This document shows, piece by piece, positions 26,020-35,651 of a DNA stretch of 64,000 bases. How positions within the stretch are numbered: position 1 is the first letter of the stretch; every line of letters begins with the position of its first letter. The notes beneath the pieces were generated by a model, which saw only the letters and a program-made list of their open reading frames with translations, was not told the origin of the DNA and searched no databases. Source of the stretch: Arthrobacter globiformis (GTDB taxonomy: Bacteria; Actinomycetota; Actinomycetes; Actinomycetales; Micrococcaceae); assembly GCF_030818015.1 (NCBI RefSeq), contig NZ_JAUSZX010000001.1, positions 2,666,001 through 2,730,000 on the forward strand. The letters are read 5' to 3'. Made by a program: the position numbers and the translations under genes.

Positions 26020-27135
26020 TCAGGACGGGACCAGAATTGCGCGAAGGCCTTTGCCGTGGTGGAGGTCTTCCAGAGCTGCCGGAGCTTCGTCGAGGGGCCG
26101 GATCTGGCCGATGAGTTCACCCAGTGGGAGCAGGCCGGCGAGGTAGAGGTTGACGAGTTTTGGGATGTCGATTTTGGCGACGCTGGAACCGTAGTTGCAG
26201 CCCAGTATGTTTTTGCCCTGATCTGCCAGATCGAATGGGTCGATGGAGGCGCGGGATCCCGCGGCCGCCATACCGACTAGAACGGCGGTGCCGCCGCGGA
26301 CCAGCATGCGGGGAAGGCTCTCAATGGTGGACACCCGGCCTATGGCCTCGAAAGCGAAGTCCACTCCGCCGTAGCTTTCCTGAAGGTGGGAGGGCACATC
26401 TACTTGGTCCGCGCGGAGCGTGACGGTGGCACCGAGTTCTGCTGCTTTGGTGAGTTTTTCATCCGAGAGGTCGACGGCGATGATGGGGTTGGCGCCGATG
26501 AGCTTGAGGCCCATGATGATGGACAGCCCCACACCCCCGCAGCCGATGACGACGGCGGAGGACCCGATGGGCACCTTGGCGGTGTTCACAACGGCCCCCA
26601 CTCCGGTGGTGATGGAGCAGCCCAGCAGTGCGCCGACCTCGAAGGGCAGTTCTTTCGGGATGGTGATCGCCGCTGCTTCGGGAACGATGACGCTGTGGGT
26701 AAACGTTCCGAGACCCAGATAGGGCCAGAGTGCCTGCCCGTCCGTGTCGGTGTAGGCAGTTGACCCGTCGGGAAGAGTGTTTTCCAGAGCCTTGGTTCCA
26801 GTACACAGCCATGCCCGGCCTGCCGCGCAGTTGGTGCACCGGCCGCACGGCGCGAACCAGGACAGCACGACATGGTCGCCCACGGATACAGCGGCCACGT
26901 CCGGCCCGGTTTCCCTGATTATTCCGGCTGCTTCATGTCCCAGGACGAGTGGCTTGTCGGCGGGCCAGTCTCCGTTGACGATGTGAAGGTCGGAGTGGCA
27001 GACGCCGGTGGCTCGGATCTCGACTCTGATCTGGCCGCGCCCGGGAGCCGTGACATGGATCGGCTCGACGCCCAGTCCGGCGTCGCTTCGGAAGGTGACA
27101 GCGTCCGACGAAACAGACTTGCGGGTGATTGTCAT
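26020..27135 (-). CDS. zinc-dependent alcohol dehydrogenase
   Basis: 371-residue medium-chain dehydrogenase. Catalytic zinc: Cys and Asp in TGVCHSDLH, His-Glu in LGHEAAG; structural zinc: four Cys in PCGRCTNCAAGRAWLC. NAD-binding VVIGCGGVGLSIIMG, then AVDLSDEKL with Asp, which indicates NAD. Oxidises an alcohol to an aldehyde; substrate unknown. First stop-to-start gap to the NCS1 permease is 51 nt, so the three genes 28683-29081, 27187-28668 and 26020-27135 look like one operon: uptake, binding or isomerising helper, oxidation. Confidence 0.93.
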   Translation of the reverse strand: MTITRKSVSSDAVTFRSDAGLGVEPIHVTAPGRGQIRVEIRATGVCHSDLHIVNGDWPADKPLVLGHEAAGIIRETGPDVAAVSVGDHVVLSWFAPCGRCTNCAAGRAWLCTGTKALENTLPDGSTAYTDTDGQALWPYLGLGTFTHSVIVPEAAAITIPKELPFEVGALLGCSITTGVGAVVNTAKVPIGSSAVVIGCGGVGLSIIMGLKLIGANPIIAVDLSDEKLTKAAELGATVTLRADQVDVPSHLQESYGGVDFAFEAIGRVSTIESLPRMLVRGGTAVLVGMAAAGSRASIDPFDLADQGKNILGCNYGSSVAKIDIPKLVNLYLAGLLPLGELIGQIRPLDEAPAALEDLHHGKGLRAILVPS

Positions 27136-27186
27136 TGGTCTAGGACTTCCTTTGCGTTTGTCCGGAGCGTTTTGTTGCCGTTCCTG

Positions 27187-28668
27187 TCAATGCCCTGCCG
27201 TCGGTGCTGGCGCACCATGGCCGAGCTGCTGCTCGCTCCGGTCCATCGCGGTGCGTTCCTCGGAAAGGTCCAGCGAGCGGCTGAGCAGGAAGTAGACGAC
27301 AGAGGTGACCACGAGTCCGACGAGCCAGGCGATGTCGACACCGCCAAGTGCGTCGGCAATTGGCCCGATGTAGCTCCAGGAACCGACCTGGGGCAGCACC
27401 ATGAACGGGATTTCAGCCAGGAGACCGATGGCGAAGGCGACCAGACCACGCCACGCCCAGACTCCGTAGATGCCCTTGGGGGTGAACAGGTCGGTGATGG
27501 CGTAATGGCCCTTGCGGACCACGAAGTAATCGACCAGGTTCGTCGCCGTCCACGGAACCAGCAGATACAACATCAGGGTCAGTGCTGAGAAAACTGTGGC
27601 GACAGCCCCCGAGGTGATCGTACTGGCGATGAGGTACCACACCGCAGTCAGGATAAGGACGGTGATGATCCGGGCATTGCGGGTCGGTTTGATGGGCCGA
27701 AAGGAGTCGATGGTGGTCAGCACGGTGAGCATCCCGCCGTAGGCGTTCATTCCCATGGTGGCCGCCAGAGCGAGGGCCGAAAGCAGCGCGGTGGCGTCGC
27801 CAAGGTTGACGAACACGGTGTTTCCGGCCAGCTGGAGGCCGGCGAGGCCGTCTGTGGCACCGAGCCGGATTGCCAGCCAGGCCCCGAGGATGATGAGCCA
27901 GATCGCGGAGGAGGATGCGCCGAAGAAGACGGCTGCGATAACGGACCGGCTCCTGGTCTTGGACGGCAGGTAGCGCGAATAGTCGGAAACGTAAGGTGCG
28001 TAGGTGATGTTGTACGCCGCTGCCGCTGCGAACTGCGCCATGAACGCACCCCAGTTGAAGCCGTACTCAGTGGCGCTTGCGGCTCCGCCGGCGTTGCCGG
28101 TGATGACGCCGATGGTAAGGATCAGCATGAGCGGCAGGGAAACGTAGAGCAGCACGCGGAAGGCCTTGTGCACCCAGTCGTGTCCGAAGATCGCAAGAGC
28201 TGCCGCACCGAGGGCCGCGACGATGGCGATGATGGCAGGGCTCCAGCCGAAGGCGCTGCTTAGGCCGTCACTGAGGAGGACCGTGTCAACGACGTTGAAA
28301 GCCACATAGGTGAACAGAGTGGCAATCAAGGGAATCACTACGCCCCTGTAACCGAATTGGGCCCGCGACTGGATCATCTGCGGAAGACCCATGGTGGGCC
28401 CCTGAGAGGCATGGAAGGCCATAAAGACGGTTCCGACCGCGATGCCAAGGACGCTCGCGACGACGGTCCATCCCAGGCTCAGGCCCATCGAAGGGCCTAT
28501 GAAACCGATCGGGATGGAGAAGTATTGGAAGTTGCCCAGGAACCACAGCGGCGTCTGGTGCCATAGCTTCCCGTGCCGTTCGTTATCGGGAACCCAGTCG
28601 ATGGAGCGTATCTCGATCAGGGGTGCGCCGGGCCGCGCCTTGGGCTGGTCTGACGTTTCTGAGGTCAT
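27187..28668 (-). CDS. NCS1-family permease (purine/cytosine/allantoin type)
   Basis: 493 residues with about 12 transmembrane helices and the NCS1 signatures GNFQYFSIPIGF, PQMIQSRAQFGYRG and a helix-8-type NAYGGMLTVLTTIDSF. Family members import nucleobases, allantoin, hydantoins or thiamine with Na+ or H+. Substrate unknown. CGGAG before the ATG. Same operon as an alcohol dehydrogenase and a SnoaL-like protein, so a heterocyclic alcohol or its precursor is possible. Confidence 0.9.
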   Translation of the reverse strand: MTSETSDQPKARPGAPLIEIRSIDWVPDNERHGKLWHQTPLWFLGNFQYFSIPIGFIGPSMGLSLGWTVVASVLGIAVGTVFMAFHASQGPTMGLPQMIQSRAQFGYRGVVIPLIATLFTYVAFNVVDTVLLSDGLSSAFGWSPAIIAIVAALGAAALAIFGHDWVHKAFRVLLYVSLPLMLILTIGVITGNAGGAASATEYGFNWGAFMAQFAAAAAYNITYAPYVSDYSRYLPSKTRSRSVIAAVFFGASSSAIWLIILGAWLAIRLGATDGLAGLQLAGNTVFVNLGDATALLSALALAATMGMNAYGGMLTVLTTIDSFRPIKPTRNARIITVLILTAVWYLIASTITSGAVATVFSALTLMLYLLVPWTATNLVDYFVVRKGHYAITDLFTPKGIYGVWAWRGLVAFAIGLLAEIPFMVLPQVGSWSYIGPIADALGGVDIAWLVGLVVTSVVYFLLSRSLDLSEERTAMDRSEQQLGHGAPAPTAGH

Positions 28669-28682
28669 TGTCGACTCCGTGA

Positions 28683-29081
28683 TCAGAAAGTGTTGAGTGA
28701 GAGGTGCTCGTGAACGGCCAGGATGCCGTCGGAGCCGGACCGGGTGAACAGGATGGTCTCCCGTTCCTCAGTGGTCGTCCGCTGCCCCTGTTCCTCGGTG
28801 GTGGTTGCCACGCTGTGCGAAAAGACCGCGGTTGTGCCGTAGAGCTGGATGAACGGATCACTGCTGTGGCAGCTGATCACTTTCCATCCTTCGGACACCC
28901 AGGTTCGCCACTGCGCTTCGTAGTCGTCCCGGCTGGTGAGCCGTGCAGGGGTCCCGTGGAAGATGAAAGTGGCCGCCGGGTCGAAAGAGGCGAAGTATGC
29001 GTCTTCGTCCATGGCGGCAAAAGCCGCAACGATACGGGATGCTGCCGAAGTGATTTCTTCCGGTGTTAACTGCGGGCTCAT
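28683..29081 (-). CDS. SnoaL/NTF2-like protein
   Basis: 132 residues with the cone-shaped NTF2-like fold seen from EEITSAASRIVAAFAAMDEDAYFASFDPAATFI at the N terminus cut here to its key pattern: helix, then beta strands with WKVISCHSSDPFIQ and a C-terminal HEHLS. DUF4440/SnoaL type; function ranges from ketosteroid isomerase-like to binding. GTGGAG lies before the ATG at 29081; an earlier in-frame ATG at 29207 has no ribosome site. First gene of the operon with the permease and alcohol dehydrogenase. Confidence 0.8.
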   Translation of the reverse strand: MSPQLTPEEITSAASRIVAAFAAMDEDAYFASFDPAATFIFHGTPARLTSRDDYEAQWRTWVSEGWKVISCHSSDPFIQLYGTTAVFSHSVATTTEEQGQRTTTEERETILFTRSGSDGILAVHEHLSLNTF

Positions 29082-29332
29082 AGTTCTCCACTGTCTGGTC
29101 TGGCGTGTTGTGCCGTCCTGGGACTGCCGCCGGACTGAGCCGGCACGGTGATGGGAGTGATTCCGATCACATGAACGACTATGCAACACATGATGCTTAG
29201 AAGGCAACTATGTGTCCAAATTGGTCCCTTCTTCCTGCGTTCCGTAATGTCGGCTGCCTGGTCCGGCTTGTGCGCAAGCTGCCGAATGCAGAGCGAGGCC
29301 ACACGCGGCCTCGGATAATCGGGTACAAAGTC

Positions 29333-29358
29333 GCGCCACGGAGAGTTCTCCGTGGCGC
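29333..29358. terminator. strong palindromic hairpin
   Basis: GCGCCACGGAGA and TCTCCGTGGCGC form a 12-bp near-perfect palindrome, followed on the plus strand by TTATTT. It lies 22 nt past the stop of the CBS gene (minus strand) and could end its transcript. Confidence 0.7.
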
Positions 29359-29380
29359 TTATTTGCTGATGAATTTGGTT

Positions 29381-29821
29381 TTATGAACTGCTCGACTGCA
29401 TTCGTTGGCGTTCCGAAATGTGCTCTACCAGTTCGCCAACACGCTCCTCCGAGTAGTTGCGCGCGATGTCACCCTGGCTGATGATGCCAACTAACTTGTG
29501 GTCGGCAATGACCGGGAGCCGCCGGACCTGGTACTTCTCCATCATTTCGATGGCGGCGTCAACGTTCGCATCGGCGTCAATCCAGTGTGGCTTGCCCGTG
29601 GCGAGGTCGCGGGCCGGCATCTCGCGTGGATCGCGGCCCATGGCCACGCACTTGAGCACGATATCCCGGTCGGTGATCATGCCTTTCAACTTGCCGTCGT
29701 CACCACAGATCGGCAACGATCCGCAGTCTAGATCCAGCATCATCCGTGCGGCATCTGCGAGGGACTGGTTCTCCTTAATACACTGTGCATCCGTAGTCAT
29801 GAATTCACGTACGGCACTCAT
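29381..29821 (-). CDS. CBS-domain pair protein (second copy)
   Basis: 146 residues: two CBS domains (GSLPICGDDGKLKGMITDRD; VRRLPVIADHKLVGIISQGD), same order and strong similarity to the protein at 4686-5102, with a short basic/serine-rich tail. Nucleotide-sensing stand-alone Bateman module, partner unknown. A GGAGGACC ribosome site lies just before the ATG. A hairpin follows at 29333-29358. Confidence 0.88.
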   Translation of the reverse strand: MSAVREFMTTDAQCIKENQSLADAARMMLDLDCGSLPICGDDGKLKGMITDRDIVLKCVAMGRDPREMPARDLATGKPHWIDADANVDAAIEMMEKYQVRRLPVIADHKLVGIISQGDIARNYSEERVGELVEHISERQRMQSSSS

Positions 29822-30085
29822 TGGTCCTCCTTCATCGATTGGTGTATCGACGCAGAGTCACCGGGCACATGCGCCGATGTTGCCAGCCTACGCCGGGGCC
29901 AGCGCCGATGTCGACGGCGGTTCCGAACCTTCAGGGCAGTCAGGGACGTGGTCGCACAGGCAAGGTCCCGCCGTCGCCGGATAGCGGTCGCTACCTGTGT
30001 TCGTCATCAGTGCCTGTGAGGCGTCAGCCAATGCTGTGCGTGCCCCGCATCCGGAACTACGCTGTTTCATCTGGTCGTGCGGCTC

Positions 30086-31327
30086 CTAGTCGGGCCTTCC
30101 GACGACGACTTGTGACGGGCTGTGCGTGACGTACCCAGTGAGCCAGGAGGAGAGTGCACGGACCTTCTGTTGGGTGCCGGGGAGCAAGGCGAGGTGAACC
30201 GCGAGCCAGGAGAGGAACGCCAGTGGTCCTTGGAGTTGGATGCGTTTGCGGCCCAGTTCGGCGACTGCTGCCCCACGGCCGACCATGGCCATGTAACCCT
30301 TGTCCCAATACGCGAACGGCTGCCGTGTGCCGCCGGTAAGGTCAGCGTGGATGTTGCGGGCGGCCCATTTTCCGCACTGCTCGGCAACAGAGCCGAGCTG
30401 GGGCAGTTTGGCGCCGGTGGCGTCGGTGATGTTGGCGGAGTCACCCAGGACGTAGACGCCTTCGGCGCCGGGCGCGGTCAGGTCCGGCAGCACGTCGATG
30501 CGTCCGCCTTTCCCCTGCCGCAGGCCGGATTCGGCGATGATTTTTCCGGCTTTCAGGCCGCCGGCCCACACGACGATCTGCGCGGGAATGATAGTCCCAT
30601 CCGCCAGCGTCACGCCGTCGGCTCGGACTTCGGTCACTCCCTGGCCCATGTGCAGCTGAACTCCAAGTTTTATCAGTCGGTCCCGGGTGTACGCCTGCGA
30701 CTTGGCAGAGAAGGGCATGAGCACGTTCGGCACCATATCCACAAGATGGACGCGGCACCGGTCTGCCAGCCCGGGCGAAAAGTACTTGGGCACCAGGTAC
30801 TTGATGTTCTCGGCGAGGGCGCCGGCTGTCTCGACTCCGGTGGGGCCGCCGCCGACCACAACCACGTCCGCGCGGCCGGCCTCCACACGGTCTGCCTGGT
30901 CCAGGGCTGTTGTGAAGGCAGCGCTCAGGCGGGTGGCGTCGGTCACTGAGTACAGCGGGTAGGCATGTTCTTCGGCACCGGGAGTGTTGAAGAAGTTCGG
31001 TACCGCGCCTGCGGCAATGACCAGGATCTTCGCCTGGAAGCGGGAGCCATCGACGGTGGTCACGGTACGGGTGGCGGAATCGATCGCCGTTACCTCCGCA
31101 GTGAGGACCCGGACACTTTTGGTGCTGCGGAACACGGACCGCAGCGGCCTGGCCACAGCGGACACGCCGATCTGCGAAGCAGCCACCTGGTAGAGGAGGG
31201 GCTGGAACTGGTGGTAGTTGTTCGCGTCGATAAGGAGTACCCGAATGCCTTTGCGCCCGAGTTGCTCAGCTGCTGTCATGCCGGCAAACCCGCCGCCGAC
31301 CACGATCACCTGATATGTATCGTCCAT
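30086..31327 (-). CDS. NDH-2-like FAD/NAD(P)-dependent oxidoreductase
   Basis: 413 residues of the type II NADH dehydrogenase family. FAD-binding VIVVGGGFAGMTAAEQL at the N terminus, NAD(P)-binding VVVVGGGPTGVETAGAL in the middle, then VYVLGDSANI (second FAD contact), AQIVVWAGG and a C-terminal amphipathic part for membrane attachment. Oxidises NADH and reduces quinone without pumping protons. The ATG at 31327 gives the family's usual N terminus; an earlier ATG at 31360 is less likely. Confidence 0.9.
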   Translation of the reverse strand: MDDTYQVIVVGGGFAGMTAAEQLGRKGIRVLLIDANNYHQFQPLLYQVAASQIGVSAVARPLRSVFRSTKSVRVLTAEVTAIDSATRTVTTVDGSRFQAKILVIAAGAVPNFFNTPGAEEHAYPLYSVTDATRLSAAFTTALDQADRVEAGRADVVVVGGGPTGVETAGALAENIKYLVPKYFSPGLADRCRVHLVDMVPNVLMPFSAKSQAYTRDRLIKLGVQLHMGQGVTEVRADGVTLADGTIIPAQIVVWAGGLKAGKIIAESGLRQGKGGRIDVLPDLTAPGAEGVYVLGDSANITDATGAKLPQLGSVAEQCGKWAARNIHADLTGGTRQPFAYWDKGYMAMVGRGAAVAELGRKRIQLQGPLAFLSWLAVHLALLPGTQQKVRALSSWLTGYVTHSPSQVVVGRPD

Positions 31328-31517
31328 TCGTGCAACATACCCTGCCAGACAAAGGTGCAACAGGGCATGTTTTCGGTTCTGGACAATTCATCACCCTCGC
31401 TGGCGGAGAGTACCGCAGATGGCAGGAACTGCCCGCCTCCAAGCTGCTTGGGCTGGTCAGCCGTGATGGTCCTTCTTCCGGTTTGGACTCTGAAGTGGTC
31501 AGTTGTTCCGAAGTATT

Positions 31518-31682
31518 TCAGTCGATGATTTCGACGCCGGTGAGGCGTTGTTCTTCGACATCGAGCCTGGTTTGCAGTCGCCGAGCGACGGTGTCATCGA
31601 CCGTGCCAGGAATCATGAAGTAGCTGGCCAAGATGATCGCCAGGATCGCAGCCGGGTGGGCAGCGGATGTGGGTGCAGGTTT
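31518..31682 (-). pseudogene. MFS transporter, first-helix remnant
   Basis: MKPAPTSAAHPAAILAIILA and SYFMI match the cytoplasmic tail and first helix of DHA2-type transporters, which normally continue with V-L-D. Here the frame runs into an unrelated polar sequence ending GVEIID. It is divergent from the broken MmyB-type regulator at 31788, repeating the regulator-MFS layout of 24-25.2 kb. Confidence 0.5.
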
Positions 31683-31787
31683 CATGCTTTCAATGGAACC
31701 GTGATTTCTTAGGCGCCGGGAGTTCCTGTCGTTCCGGGTAATGCCAGTGCCTCCCTCGGGCATCAGCCCCCGCGTAGCGTGGATGCC

Positions 31788-32666
31788 ATGACACACAGCG
31801 ACGACGTGCGGAAGTTCCCGACCTCCCGCCGAGCCAGAATCACGCCCGAGGAGGCAGGACTGCCCTCTACGGCGGCAACCGCCGGGTCACCGGCCTGCGC
31901 CGCGAGGAAGTCGCGATGCTCGCCGGGATGAGCGTCGACTACTACGTCCGCCTGGAGCGTGGAAACCTCTCCGGCGCCTCGGACAGCGTCATCGAGGCAC
32001 TCGCCCGGGCCCTGAAGCCCGACGACGCCGAAACGGCCCACCTTTTCGATCTCGCCCGCGCCGCCACCGCCTCGCCTCGCGTGCGGCGCAAGCGCAGCCC
32101 GCAAACGGTGCGGCCTAGCGTGCAACGCGTCATCGACGCGATCACCACGGCCCCAGCCTGGGTCCGCAACGACCGCGGCGACGTCCTGGCGGCCAACGAA
32201 CTCGGCCGGGCCCTCTACCTGGACCTGATGGCAGAACAAACCACCCCGCCAAACAGCGCACGGTTCACCTTCCTGAACCCGAAAGCGCGGGAGTTCTTCG
32301 CCGACTGGGACCGCAGCGCGGACGACATCGTCGCTGTCCTCAGGTCCACAGCCGGGAAAAACCCCTACGACAAAGACCTCACAGACCTCATCGGTGAACT
32401 CTCAACCCGAAGCGAGTAATTCCGCACCCGTTGGGCCCGACACGACGTGAAATACCACCGCACCGGCCGCAAACGGCTCCACCACCCGATCGTCGGGGAC
32501 CTGGACCTGAGCTTCGAGGCACTCGAACTCCCCGCTGATCCGGGACTGCGGATCAACGTGTACACAGCAGACCCCGGGACCCGTCCGAGGATGCGCTAAG
32601 GTCCTGGCCAGCTGGGCCGCCACCCAGCGCGAAACCACAGCGGCCGCAGTCAAGGAGAAAAAATGA
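31788..32666 (+). pseudogene. MmyB-type XRE regulator, several lesions
   Basis: Starts at ATG 31788 (SRRARITPEEAGLP). One base is missing near 31863; the other frame then gives LRREEVAMLAGMSVDYYVRL and the MmyB ligand domain (VRNDRGDVLAANELGRALY). An in-frame TAA at about 32418 replaces the expected Glu before FRTRWARHDVKYHRTGRKRL, and another frame change near 32580 precedes the C terminus SWAATQRETTAAAVKEKK ending at 32666. Frameshifts plus a nonsense change show real decay. Confidence 0.85.
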
Positions 32667-33251
32667 ACCACCGTTCACGCACGGGTCCACCACCAGTGAA
32701 CGCGACGTGCGGGACAACGACTATGCCGGCGTCGCGAACGTCCTTAAGGCACTGCCCGGCCGCGGGGTCCGCATCGCCCTCATGACCGCAATCGGCACCA
32801 CACGGCCCGGCGTCGCGTATGCCCAGTGGAAGCTGCGCAGCAACGGCTTGTCCGCGCCAGCGGCAACGCCTATACGATCGTCCGGCCGGGCTGGTTCGAC
32901 TACAACCAACCCGACCAGCGGAAGATCGCCCTGCTCCAGGGCGACAGACGGCAGTCCGGCTCACCCGCCGACGGCGTCGTCGCCCGCGACCAAATCGCCC
33001 GCGTACTCATCGACAGCCTGCACATCGATGCCGCTGACCACAAAACCTTCGAACTCGTCGCCGACCAAGGACCCGAACAAGAGGAGCTCACCACCGTCTT
33101 CACCTCACTCACGCCGGACTCGAAAGAATTTCTTGACGGGGCCGAAGACCTTGTCGACCTCCCCATCGACGATGAACCGCAGCCTTCCGCCGCGACCTCA
33201 TCACGGTTGCGGCAAGAAACCCGTGAAGGACCGCTTAACTCCGGCCTGTGA
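32663..33251 (+). pseudogene. NAD(P)-binding SDR-type oxidoreductase, truncated
   Basis: The N-terminal nucleotide-binding half is missing; the sequence begins FTHGSTTSERDVRDNDYAGV and VRIALMTAIGTTRPG, then loses one base near 32846 and continues in another frame: VRASGNAYTIVRPGWFDYN, ARDQIARVLIDSLHI to 33251. Typical atypical-SDR (NmrA-like) parts. It overlaps the end of the regulator remnant by 4 nt, as a coupled pair would. Both are dead. Confidence 0.8.
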
Positions 33252-33292
33252 GTCGCATTCTGGTTGAGTGTCACCCCAATGCGAGGGCCAGC

Positions 33293-34057
33293 TTAGGCGT
33301 AGGTCAGGCTCACCAACAGTGCTTTGAGTTGGGCGTATTGGTCTGTGGCCATCCATGCCCTGGCTGCGCCCCTGTTCGGGAATCCCGGGTCGTCGAAAAG
33401 AACACGGGTGCTCAGGCCGCCGTTACCCGTTGGCACGAGATTGCACCATGATGCGACGTTTTCGCCTTCCTCCAGCGACCGGGGATCGGTCAGCCCCATG
33501 ACGTAGGCAACGCCTTTGCCATTCTCATAGCTTTCCGCGGCGAACCCGAACACGGGCTCCGTGCCGTCCTGTGCGGTCATTCCCGGAACTGCCGCTTCGT
33601 CGAGCACTCGACGTGACACGGGACCGCCGGCACAACCAGCGGTGAAGCCATGGGCCAGGGAGAGCAGATCGCTGCCGGCACCGTCGGCGACGATCACTTC
33701 AACGCCGGGAACTCCGACAGCGGGGAGCACGGTCCGCACCGTCCACGTGGCCGGATAGGCGAAGGAGATGTGTCCGTCGGGGAATGTGAAGGTCTTCAGG
33801 GCTGGATCTGCATGCTTCTTCGATGAGGCACCTACCACTGACGCGGGCACCTCCCTGGCGCCCGGGGCCGCCGGTGCGGCAGTGGAAGCTGGTGCGAAGG
33901 CCAGCCTCGGCGTGGACTCGGCTTTGTCATTCACGGTCCCGTTCGCGGTGGCGGCAGGATCACGTCCTGCCTGTGACCCGCACCCGCCAAGCATGAGGCT
34001 GGCGGCAAAACCCGCCATTGTGACGACCGTAAAGAATCCGGCGCGGTTTGAATTCAT
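33293..34057 (-). CDS. secreted lipoprotein of unknown function
   Basis: 254 residues: MNSNRAGFF, hydrophobic core, lipobox LGGC (Cys about residue 25), Ala/Pro/Thr-rich linker to about 90, then a globular domain beginning FTFPDGHISFAYPATWTV, a pattern seen in PsbP-like/LpqN-type surface lipoproteins. The ATG at 34057 follows GGGGG at 9 nt and gives the signal peptide directly; the longer upstream frame is not coding. Exported and lipid-anchored. Confidence 0.75.
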   Translation of the reverse strand: MNSNRAGFFTVVTMAGFAASLMLGGCGSQAGRDPAATANGTVNDKAESTPRLAFAPASTAAPAAPGAREVPASVVGASSKKHADPALKTFTFPDGHISFAYPATWTVRTVLPAVGVPGVEVIVADGAGSDLLSLAHGFTAGCAGGPVSRRVLDEAAVPGMTAQDGTEPVFGFAAESYENGKGVAYVMGLTDPRSLEEGENVASWCNLVPTGNGGLSTRVLFDDPGFPNRGAARAWMATDQYAQLKALLVSLTYA

Positions 34058-34142
34058 TTCTGTACCCCCAATATCTATGTCGGCGGGCTGAACGGCCCGC
34101 TCGATAACTAGGTTTCCGGAACCCCGCCGGGAGTTACCGTCA

Positions 34143-34304
34143 GATGAAGAAAATTTAGCCGCTGCCCGGCGCAGCGAGCCGGTGAACACCCCGAACCCGT
34201 TCGCAGTCATCTTTGGCTGCGCGGACTCCCGTCCGGCTGCGGAGATCATTTTCGACGTCGGCCTTGGCGATGTTTTCGTCGTGCACAGCAGGGCATGTTA
34301 TTGA
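34143..34304 (+). pseudogene. beta-carbonic anhydrase fragment
   Basis: One frame reads AAARRSEP, then PFAVIFGCADSRPAAEIIFD and GLGDVFVV before breaking down and stopping at TGA 34302-34304. This is the zinc-binding Cys-x-Asp-x-Arg core of a beta-carbonic anhydrase; the His-x-x-Cys second half and most of the N terminus are missing. About 50 of some 200 residues remain. Confidence 0.8.
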
Positions 34305-34473
34305 TGAGATGAAGGGATAGTGCAGCTTCTGAAGCTATGAGAATTCCTTGATGAGATGGGCGAGAGTCTCGCAGCACAGGGATTTCGCCACTCAATCGCG
34401 TCAAGATCTACCCCTGAAGCAGTTATTAGGTATGGACTGAGGAACGCCCACGAATGCGGCTACGCTTCTCCTC

Positions 34474-35040
34474 ATGATCCCGAATCACCAGCAGCTGATC
34501 GGACTCCTGGCCCACGCCGATCCGGGGTTTGTCGCCGGGGATTTTGCGACCAGATTCAGGAGTGCTTCCGGGCCGGAGGGCGAGACGGGCTCGTTTAGGT
34601 ACTTCCCGGGCGGTTTCTGGGAGGTCACCCTCGACGGCGGTGGCCGGTTCGTTCAGGCGCCGTGGGGAATGCGGTTTGAGCAGGACTCAGGATATTTTGA
34701 GGAAGCCCCGGGCAGGGGTACGCCGCCGCGTCGTCCTCCATGGTCTCTGGTGTTGCCGCGGTACTCGACATTCCTGGGCCGGGAGGATGATGACTGGCAA
34801 CTGGACGCCAGCCGGCCGATCGTGGAGGAACCGGGAGTGCTGATCGCTGCGCTTACAAACCTGGAGGCCCCCCAGTACAGGGGCACGATTACCGTCAGTT
34901 CGTACACCTACACGATCACCTCGGTCGATCTGGGCTACAGGCTGGAGACGCTCGCCATCGTACGGAGCGGGCCCAACGATGATGACCTGGCAGTGCTGGA
35001 GGACATCAAGGCCAGGGTCAAAGGGCGCGGGGGAGGCTGA
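34474..35040 (+). CDS. hypothetical protein
   Basis: 188 residues, mostly beta-strand with many aromatic residues (FRYFPGGFWEVTLDGGGRF), no signal peptide or membrane segment. No family recognised; the C-terminal SVDLGYRLETLAIV segment looks like a strand-helix end of a small beta domain. ATG at 34474 has no good ribosome site. The next gene follows after 43 nt in the same direction. Confidence 0.6.
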   Translation: MIPNHQQLIGLLAHADPGFVAGDFATRFRSASGPEGETGSFRYFPGGFWEVTLDGGGRFVQAPWGMRFEQDSGYFEEAPGRGTPPRRPPWSLVLPRYSTFLGREDDDWQLDASRPIVEEPGVLIAALTNLEAPQYRGTITVSSYTYTITSVDLGYRLETLAIVRSGPNDDDLAVLEDIKARVKGRGGG

Positions 35041-35083
35041 CCACCGCGGTGCAGGAACGGAACGGGGCAGGAAAGTGGGTCGG

Positions 35084-35425
35084 ATGCAGGAGCCAGACAA
35101 CTTTGCGGCGGAACTCTCGGCTGGCATGGTTGATGTCGGGACAATCCGGTGTGAGTGGCGGGGCTCAGACGCCACGCTCTTCATCGACGCCCAGGACTTT
35201 AGCGGTGCCCGGAGGGAATTCCGCTTTGCGGAGTCGCTGAGGGAGATCGAGTCGGCCATCACCATTGACGAGGCAACGTGGCGCTCCATCTGGGCCGACA
35301 GATCCTTGAAGGCAGCATCCATCGCGATGTTCTCGGTCCACGTCCAGGAGGCCGTCGCCACCGCGCCCGCCGGCGCTAGCGTACTCCGCCTGGTGCCCGG
35401 CGGAGTCATCGGCAGCCAACGGTGA
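35084..35425 (+). CDS. hypothetical protein
   Basis: 113 residues, alternating polar/hydrophobic, no recognised family. The frame is open earlier, but that part overlaps the preceding gene; MQEPDNFAAELSAGM at 35084 follows GGAAAGTGGG and is the likely start. Probably co-transcribed with 34474-35040. Confidence 0.5.
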   Translation: MQEPDNFAAELSAGMVDVGTIRCEWRGSDATLFIDAQDFSGARREFRFAESLREIESAITIDEATWRSIWADRSLKAASIAMFSVHVQEAVATAPAGASVLRLVPGGVIGSQR

Positions 35426-35651
35426 ACGAATCGTTGGCGTCTCACCGATGGTTCCCCATATTTTTCTGGACGGGTTGGTCCCATATTTCGGCTATCTAGA
35501 GTCCGATAAAGCTCGAGAGCTTTTTGACTCTGCCGCACGTCATGTAGCCAATTCTTGGTCCTTCAGTTCAGTCCTGGGCACAGAAGTTCTTGAATTTGTG
35601 CGAGCGGTTGAAGGCAGGAGAGGTGGCTTAGTCAGGAGCCGCCGCCGACGG

